Positions 7,214-11,546 of a stretch of 11,546 nt of DNA are shown one piece after another. The position numbers and the translations under genes are program-made. This DNA comes from Candidatus Nitrosotenuis sp. Its GTDB lineage: Archaea; Thermoproteota; Nitrososphaeria; Nitrososphaerales; Nitrosopumilaceae. Numbering within the stretch: position 1 is the stretch's first letter; each line of letters starts with the position of its first letter. The notes below the pieces were generated by a model. The model had not been told where the DNA came from, ran no database searches, and saw nothing but the letters and a program-made list of their open reading frames with translations. The stretch covers positions 1 to 11,546 of the forward strand of contig JAHEXS010000028.1 of assembly GCA_023252015.1 (NCBI GenBank), read 5' to 3'.

Positions 7214-7239
7214 AGGCATACAGTTAACCCGATTCTGCA

Positions 7240-8421
7240 ATGAATGATCCGAATTATTATGCACATCTGTATAACGAGTACGATAAGAAGCCAAGAAAAA
7301 TTCACGTTCTTGACAGTACCCTAAGAGAGGGAGAGCAGCATCCAGGTGTTACATTTACCAACAAACAAAGAATACAGATTGCATGGATGCTTGATTATTT
7401 TGGAGTAGACCAAATTGAAATTTCACCAGTTGTATCAGAAGACCACCTTGTGGCAACAAAGACAATCATCAAACAAGGATTAAAGGCAGACATTGTCGCA
7501 CATGTTAGGGCTCTAAAGTCAGATGTTGATATTGCGCTAAAATGCGACCCAAAATGGACTGCAACATATCTCGGAGTTTCTGATATTCACATGAAGGACA
7601 AGCTTCGAATTACTCGAGAGGAAGCAATGAGACGTGCAGTAGAAACTGTAGAATATGCAAAAGCACATGGATTGAAAATGAGGTTCACAGTTGAGGACGG
7701 AAGCAGGGCAGACCCAGAATTTTTGCTAAAGATCTGTAAAGCGATCGAGGAGGCAGGTGTGGACAGGATTAGTCTTCCAGACACAGTTGGCGTAATGAGG
7801 CCAAAAGGAATGTTCAATTTTGTAAAAATGGTAAAGGAAAAAATCAAAGTTCCACTTGATGTCCACTGCCATAATGACATGGGTTTTGCAGTAGCAAACG
7901 CATTTGCAGGAGTAGATGCTGGGGCAGACCAGATCCACACAACAATTGATGGAATTGGGGAGCGAACTGGAATTCCATCGCTTGCAGAGGTTGGAGTTAC
8001 CATGACGTATCTGTACAGATCGCCAAATGATTTTCGACTAGACATGCTAAGTGATCTTTCAAAATTGATTGCCGATTACACCGGAATTCACCCATATGAT
8101 TCAAAGCCGCTTGTAGGTGCTTCGGCATACAAGCACAAGGCAGGAACCCACCTAGCGGCAATTCTTAGAAATCCTGCGGCATACGAGCCAATTCCGCCTC
8201 GAGTAGTTGGAAACAGAAGAAGAATAGTATTTGGCGAATTGGCAGGAAAGACAGGCTCTGCTTATCTGATGTCATTGTTGGGCCTAGAAATGAATGATGA
8301 ACAAGCAAGGGCAGTTGCTGCGGGGCTTAAAAACCTCAGGATGGGCGACCTCTTGGAAATACCCCTGGACAGTAAGCTTGAAAGAAAGATAATTAATGAC
8401 TCTAAAAGCATTAAGGAGTAG
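7240..8421 (+). CDS. lysS: Homocitrate synthase (LysS-type, DRE-TIM metallolyase family)
   Basis: This enzyme condenses acetyl-CoA with 2-oxoglutarate to homocitrate, the first committed step of lysine synthesis by the aminoadipate route. The 393-residue protein has the DRE-TIM start LDSTLREGEQ (24-33) with metal ligand Asp25 and catalytic Arg29, and the metal-binding HCHND (209-213). It also shows SLPDTVG (178-184) and the C-terminal KHKAGTHLAAI region typical of homocitrate/isopropylmalate synthases. STLREGEQ rather than TTLRDGEQ, and linkage to lysW-lysX-lysK, favour homocitrate synthase over LeuA. It lacks the roughly 500-residue length and regulatory domain of classical LeuA. One deviation is His34 after the EGEQ motif. 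The gene has its own promoter and is followed three bases later by lysW2. The symbol lysS here is not lysyl-tRNA synthetase. Confidence 0.87.
   Translation: MNDPNYYAHLYNEYDKKPRKIHVLDSTLREGEQHPGVTFTNKQRIQIAWMLDYFGVDQIEISPVVSEDHLVATKTIIKQGLKADIVAHVRALKSDVDIALKCDPKWTATYLGVSDIHMKDKLRITREEAMRRAVETVEYAKAHGLKMRFTVEDGSRADPEFLLKICKAIEEAGVDRISLPDTVGVMRPKGMFNFVKMVKEKIKVPLDVHCHNDMGFAVANAFAGVDAGADQIHTTIDGIGERTGIPSLAEVGVTMTYLYRSPNDFRLDMLSDLSKLIADYTGIHPYDSKPLVGASAYKHKAGTHLAAILRNPAAYEPIPPRVVGNRRRIVFGELAGKTGSAYLMSLLGLEMNDEQARAVAAGLKNLRMGDLLEIPLDSKLERKIINDSKSIKE
8413..8418 (+). promoter_or_regulatory. Ribosome binding site of lysW2
   Basis: AAGGAG lies six bases before the ATG at 8425, overlapping the last codons of the homocitrate synthase gene. 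It fixes the start of this very short gene. Confidence 0.6.
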
Positions 8422-8424
8422 AAC

Positions 8425-8592
8425 ATGGCAAAATGTGCTGAATGCGATTCCAATATTTCAGTTCCAAGTGATGCCCTAGAAGGCGAGATCGTCACTTGTC
8501 CTGATTGCGGTGCAAGTTTTGAGATAACCAAATCTTCAAGTGGATTTGGGCTAAAACCAGCCCAAAGCGTTGGAGAGGATTGGGGGCAGTGA
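8425..8592 (+). CDS. lysW: LysW-like carrier protein (copy 2) with C-terminal glutamine
   Basis: This second 55-residue zinc-ribbon carrier follows homocitrate synthase. Zinc cysteines are C4/C7 (CAEC) and C25/C28 (CPDC); the core GEIVTCPDCGASFEI (20-34) and tail LKPAQSVGEDWG are strongly LysW-like and close to copy 1. The odd point is the last codon: CAG (8587-8589) before TGA, so the protein ends EDWGQ instead of EDWGE. In characterised LysW the side-chain carboxylate of the terminal Glu accepts the substrate; an amide cannot do so unless it is first deamidated. The start is fixed by a strong ribosome binding site. The stop overlaps the lysX2 GTG start as GTGA. It may be a deamidation-activated carrier, a partner with a non-acceptor role, or a sequencing error at one base (GAG to CAG). 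The context points to the lysine branch. Confidence 0.92.
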   Translation: MAKCAECDSNISVPSDALEGEIVTCPDCGASFEITKSSSGFGLKPAQSVGEDWGQ

Positions 8593-9434
8593 GCCCCGGA
8601 ATAACGGTCCTTTACGATACTATCCGTCTTGAAGAAAAAGCCCTCTCAGAAGCTGCAAAGAAAAAAGGCATCCAAGTAGACATGATAGATTGTAAAAACC
8701 TTGTTATAGAATTAGACCAAAAAACGCAATTTAAAACAGTTCTGCAGCGATGTGTTAGTTACTATAGAAATTTGCATGCAACTGCAGCACTGGAGGGAAT
8801 GGGTGCAAACGTGATAAACTCGCTGCACACAGGAATCTATGCTGGAAACAAGCTGTTCACACATATGATTTTACAAAAACAAGGAATTCCAACACCGTTT
8901 GCAACAGTCGCGTTTTCAAAAGATGCCGCACTTGAAGCACTAGACAAACTAGGATATCCAAAAGTAATCAAGCCGACAGTTGGAAGCTGGGGCAGAATGG
9001 TTTCAAAGCTAAACAACAAAGAATCAGCAGAGGGAATAATAGAAGAACGCGAGAAAATGTATCCAATATACCAGATTCATTATTTAGAAGAATTTGTAGA
9101 GAGACCACCACGCGACATACGAGCAATAGTGATTGGCGACAAGGTTGCAGGCGCAATTTACAGAAATTCGTCGGAGGGAAACTGGAAAACAAACACTCAC
9201 CTTGGCGGAACAGCTGAGGTTTGTGAAATCACAAGCGAGTTGGAAGACATGTGCATCAAAGCGACAAGGGCAGTAAAGGGGCAAATAGTCGGAGTCGACC
9301 TAATGGAAAGTAATGAGAGAGGACTAGTAGTTCATGAAATCAACAATACCACAGAATACAGAAATGTTGCACGAGTGACAGGTACAGACATCGCAGGACT
9401 GATTCTAGAATACGCAGTAAATGCAGGAAAGTAG
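8589..9434 (+). CDS. lysX: LysW-amino acid ligase, LysX family ATP-grasp (copy 2, probably aminoadipate-specific)
   Basis: This is the second ATP-grasp ligase, expected to attach alpha-aminoadipate to the LysW carrier at the start of the lysine branch. From GTG 8589 it has 281 residues. Copy 1 aligns along its length: QRCVSYYRNLH (53-63), VIKP with Lys128, loop GSWGRM (132-137), ERPPRDIRAI (171-180), GVDLME (235-240) and HEINNTTEY (249-257). A TTG at 8580 would add three residues, but the GTG overlaps the lysW2 stop as GTGA and gives an N-terminus that aligns with copy 1 (both reach RLEEK within 12-17 residues), so 8589 is preferred. Position between homocitrate synthase-lysW2 and lysK supports the lysine branch. 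Specificity is inferred from context and from divergence in the GSWGR loop. Confidence 0.87.
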   Translation: MSPGITVLYDTIRLEEKALSEAAKKKGIQVDMIDCKNLVIELDQKTQFKTVLQRCVSYYRNLHATAALEGMGANVINSLHTGIYAGNKLFTHMILQKQGIPTPFATVAFSKDAALEALDKLGYPKVIKPTVGSWGRMVSKLNNKESAEGIIEEREKMYPIYQIHYLEEFVERPPRDIRAIVIGDKVAGAIYRNSSEGNWKTNTHLGGTAEVCEITSELEDMCIKATRAVKGQIVGVDLMESNERGLVVHEINNTTEYRNVARVTGTDIAGLILEYAVNAGK

Positions 9435-9437
9435 AAA

Positions 9438-10568
9438 ATGGATTCTTCATTTACCATCACGCCGAGGTTTTCAATTAAGCTATTAGAGAAGGCGCTTAGA
9501 CTTTACACGCCATCACTTTCAGAAAGACCAATGGCGGAATTTCTTGCAGACAAGTGCGATGATCTTGGATTTGAAAATGTGCGCATAGATGAAGTTGGAA
9601 ATCTAATTGCAACAATTGGCTCAGGTTCTCCAAGAGTGCTTTTGTGTGGACATATGGATACAGTGCCAGGCAAGGTCAAGGTAAGAAAGGAGGGAGACTA
9701 CCTGTACGGTAGGGGGGCATCAGATGCAAAGGCCCCACTAATGGCAATGTTACTTGCAGCATCAACCATGCACAGAAATAACGGAACGATAATTTTTGTC
9801 GGGGCAGTGGATGAGGAAGGAAATGCTACCGGAATCAAGAATTTAGCAAAACAAAAACTCGATATCGATTATGCAGTATTTGGAGAACCAAGCGGGATAA
9901 CACAAGTCACAATAGCATACAAGGGAAGAATTGCGATAAACCTCAAGGTAAATGTCGGAGATAGTGCACATGCAAGTGCACCTTGGCTTGCAAAAAACGC
10001 AATTGAAGAGTCCATGAAATTCACATACGAGCTACAGCAAGCATTAGAGGAAAATCAGGAAGGAAAATCAAAGGGAATGATCCTCACGGCTACAATTACC
10101 GAAATCAGGGGAGGAGACTCACATAATGTCACCCCAAAGGAATGTGATACTATAATGGACATTCGAATTCCAGTCACAACGAACTGTAAAACGGTTGGAG
10201 AAAAAATTTCAACAAAAGTAAGTGAGATTTCAAAAAGGCTTGGAGTAGATGCGTTTTATTCAGTTTTGGATGAGACCGAACCATTTGAAGCGCCAATGGA
10301 TTCACCACTTGTCAGGGCATTTACACTAGGGGTAATGGATGTAGAACGCAAAAGACCTGCACTGATTAGAAAGACTGGGACTGGTGACATGAATATAATT
10401 GGCACCCTGTGGAATATTCCAGTTGTAACTTATGGTCCAGGAGACCCACATGCATCTCACACTATTAATGAGCGAGTATCAATGAACGAGTATTTACGCG
10501 GAATTGAGGTCTTGAGAAATACACTTCAACACCTAAAAAGACTTCACGATAACAAAAAAGCACCATAA
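9438..10568 (+). CDS. lysK: [LysW]-lysine/ornithine hydrolase, M20 metallopeptidase (ArgE/LysK)
   Basis: This enzyme releases lysine or ornithine from the C-terminus of LysW by cutting the isopeptide bond, ending the carrier-bound part of the route. It is a 376-residue M20-family protein. Metal ligands and catalytic residues appear in the usual order: CGHMDTVPG (70-78, His72 and Asp74), RGASDAKAP (92-100, bridging Asp97), VDEEGNATG (124-132, catalytic Glu and ligand Glu), FGEPS (148-152) and a final His in PHASHTINERVS (337-348, probably His341). The dimerisation lid domain lies around 160-280. It starts three bases after lysX2, with only a weak ribosome binding site (AGGAAA, 9424-9429). As the only such hydrolase here it probably serves both branches. 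Confidence 0.92.
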   Translation: MDSSFTITPRFSIKLLEKALRLYTPSLSERPMAEFLADKCDDLGFENVRIDEVGNLIATIGSGSPRVLLCGHMDTVPGKVKVRKEGDYLYGRGASDAKAPLMAMLLAASTMHRNNGTIIFVGAVDEEGNATGIKNLAKQKLDIDYAVFGEPSGITQVTIAYKGRIAINLKVNVGDSAHASAPWLAKNAIEESMKFTYELQQALEENQEGKSKGMILTATITEIRGGDSHNVTPKECDTIMDIRIPVTTNCKTVGEKISTKVSEISKRLGVDAFYSVLDETEPFEAPMDSPLVRAFTLGVMDVERKRPALIRKTGTGDMNIIGTLWNIPVVTYGPGDPHASHTINERVSMNEYLRGIEVLRNTLQHLKRLHDNKKAP

Positions 10569-11546
10569 TGCTCTGGTTTGTAGGTCTTGGCATAAGCGGA
10601 CCGGATTCGCTTTCAGATAAGACAAAAAAAATAATTTCAGATGCGGACGCAGTATATTTTGAACAGTTCACAAGCCCAATGAAAAATAACGAGTCTCAAA
10701 AAATTAAAGAACTCACAAAAGGCGAATTCAAGTTTGCCCCACGTTGGCTTGTAGAAGACGGAAAAGAGATACTAGATTCTGCCAAGACAAAAAATATCGT
10801 CATGGTATCGTATGGGGATCCATATATCGCAACAACTCACATCGAACTAAGAACAAGGGCAATTCAAGAAAAAATTCAAACAGATACAGTACATGCATCA
10901 TCTGCAATAACGTCACTTGTTGGCGAGTGTGGTCTCCACTACTACAAAATTGGAAGAACTGTCACAGTTATGAGCGGTATCCCATCAAGTACTGCATATT
11001 ATACAATTTATGAGAACCTTAGGGTTGGAAACCACACAGTCATTCTTTTAGAGTACAATCAAAATGAAGATTTCTTTTTGAACCCAAAAAGTGCAATAGA
11101 AAGCCTTCTGGAATCAGAAAAAGAACAGGTGCGAAAAGTGATTTCTGACTCCACATATGGAATAGTTGCCTCAAGAATCGGTCAGCAAGACCAGAAAATT
11201 ACAGCGGGAAGTTTTGCTTCCTTAAAAAACATAGATTTTGGAAATCCTCCCCATACAATAATAATTCCAGGAACACTTCATTTTACAGAATCAGACGCAC
11301 TAAAAGCCCTAGCAAAGTGCATTGATGAGCCAAATGATAATTCGTCAAAAATAGAAAGAATCGCATCCCAGATGATGAAAAAATATGTGCCAATGGTCAG
11401 ACGTGCACTGGAACAGATCACGCCATACTACAAAGAGGCAAAAGAGTTTCACAGCGTGCTTGAAAACGCAGAATTATACATCAGAGATGCCGAGATATTT
11501 TTTGAGCAGGGCAAAGACGAATTGGCAATACTTAGCATAGGATACG
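10568..11546 (+). CDS. dph5: Diphthine synthase Dph5 with C-terminal DUF357-like extension (partial)
   Basis: This is an S-adenosylmethionine-dependent methyltransferase that methylates the modified histidine of elongation factor 2 on the way to diphthamide. The reading frame stays open to the right edge (326 residues seen). Residues 1 to about 255 are a full tetrapyrrole-methylase-fold Dph5: MLWFVGLGISGPDSLS at the start, VYFEQFTSP (29-37), the cofactor region SYGDPYIATTHIELR (81-95), HASSAITSLVGECGLHYYKIG (from 109) and IIPGTLHFTESDAL (232-245). From about 258 onward the sequence is helical and not part of standard Dph5 (about 265 residues). The segment ENAELYIRDAEIFFEQGKDE (299-318) resembles archaeal DUF357. 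The start overlaps the lysK stop (TAATG), so it is translationally coupled to an amino-acid operon, probably without functional linkage. Confidence 0.9.
   Translation, partial: MLWFVGLGISGPDSLSDKTKKIISDADAVYFEQFTSPMKNNESQKIKELTKGEFKFAPRWLVEDGKEILDSAKTKNIVMVSYGDPYIATTHIELRTRAIQEKIQTDTVHASSAITSLVGECGLHYYKIGRTVTVMSGIPSSTAYYTIYENLRVGNHTVILLEYNQNEDFFLNPKSAIESLLESEKEQVRKVISDSTYGIVASRIGQQDQKITAGSFASLKNIDFGNPPHTIIIPGTLHFTESDALKALAKCIDEPNDNSSKIERIASQMMKKYVPMVRRALEQITPYYKEAKEFHSVLENAELYIRDAEIFFEQGKDELAILSIGY

Larger units (their letters stand above)
7123..7239 (+). other. Intergenic control region between the two gene runs
   Basis: This 117-bp spacer is the only sizeable gap in the plus-strand array. 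It holds T-rich probable terminator tracts in its first half and a TATA element in its second half. I see no tRNA, small RNA or small ORF. It is the most plausible target for the adjacent Lrp-type regulator, although I could not identify a convincing palindromic operator by eye. Confidence 0.6.

Noticed and set aside
7240..8421. 2-isopropylmalate synthase (LeuA)
   Set aside because: The STLREGEQ signature, the short length without a full regulatory domain, and linkage to lysW-lysX-lysK favour homocitrate synthase. The possibility is not fully excluded without alignment.
8580..8588. TTG start for LysX2
   Set aside because: GTG 8589 gives the GTGA overlap with the carrier stop and an N-terminus that aligns better with the first ligase.
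8425..8592. LysW2 as a decayed pseudogene
   Set aside because: The zinc cysteines, the EDWG tail, the length, the ribosome binding site and coupling to lysX2 are all intact; only the last residue differs.
10744..11013. Open frame of 89 codons in another frame inside dph5
   Set aside because: It is a shadow within the well-conserved Dph5 frame, with an arginine/asparagine/cysteine-rich composition and no motif.
1..11546. Mobile elements, CRISPR arrays, tRNA or rRNA genes, attachment sites
   Set aside because: I saw no repeat-spacer pattern, inverted terminal repeats, transposase motif or cloverleaf/rRNA sequence. The window reads as an ordinary biosynthetic chromosomal region.

Overview
The window looks like a chromosomal segment of an ammonia-oxidising archaeon (Nitrososphaerota/Thaumarchaeota). 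The arginine and lysine genes are of the archaeal LysW-carrier type, a diphthamide (Dph5) gene is present, and genes are tightly packed with stop/start overlaps. Putative TATA elements lie about 25-35 bp upstream of lead start codons, and the DNA is A-rich with moderately low GC. The GC level is closer to Nitrosotenuis-like genomes than to the most AT-rich Nitrosopumilus, but genus placement is a guess made without a database search.

Layout. Positions 1-1267 (minus strand) hold the start of an ABC-transporter operon: a membrane-anchored SsuA/TauA/NMT1-type binding protein followed, with ATGA overlap, by an ATPase that runs off the left edge. Positions 1268-1424 are a divergent promoter region. 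Everything from 1425 to the right edge is on the plus strand. The first run is argG - lysW1 - argX/lysX1 - argC(lysY) - argB(lysZ) - argD(lysJ) - Lrp/AsnC regulator (1425-7122). A 117-bp gap (7123-7239) holds a T-rich probable terminator and a clear TATA-like element. The second run is homocitrate synthase - lysW2 - lysX2 - argE/lysK - dph5 (7240 to the right edge).

How it works together. LysW is a small zinc-ribbon carrier whose C-terminal Glu side chain is ligated to glutamate (arginine branch) or alpha-aminoadipate (lysine branch) by an ATP-grasp ligase. The carrier-bound substrate is phosphorylated (ArgB/LysZ), reduced (ArgC/LysY), transaminated (ArgD/LysJ) and released as ornithine or lysine (ArgE/LysK). 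Only one copy of each of these four downstream enzymes is present here, but the lysW-ligase pair is present twice. One pair sits behind argG and the other behind homocitrate synthase, so by context pair 1 serves arginine and pair 2 lysine. An Lrp-type regulator sits between the two runs. The homoaconitase, homoisocitrate dehydrogenase, argF and argH genes are not in the window.

Most notable observation: LysW1 ends in the canonical EDWGE, but LysW2 ends in EDWGQ. The residue whose side-chain carboxylate should accept the substrate is a glutamine. Other points are the tandem lysW-ligase duplication with divergent ligase active-site loops, the translational coupling of both ligases to the carrier through non-ATG starts, and a Dph5 protein with a C-terminal DUF357-like extension.
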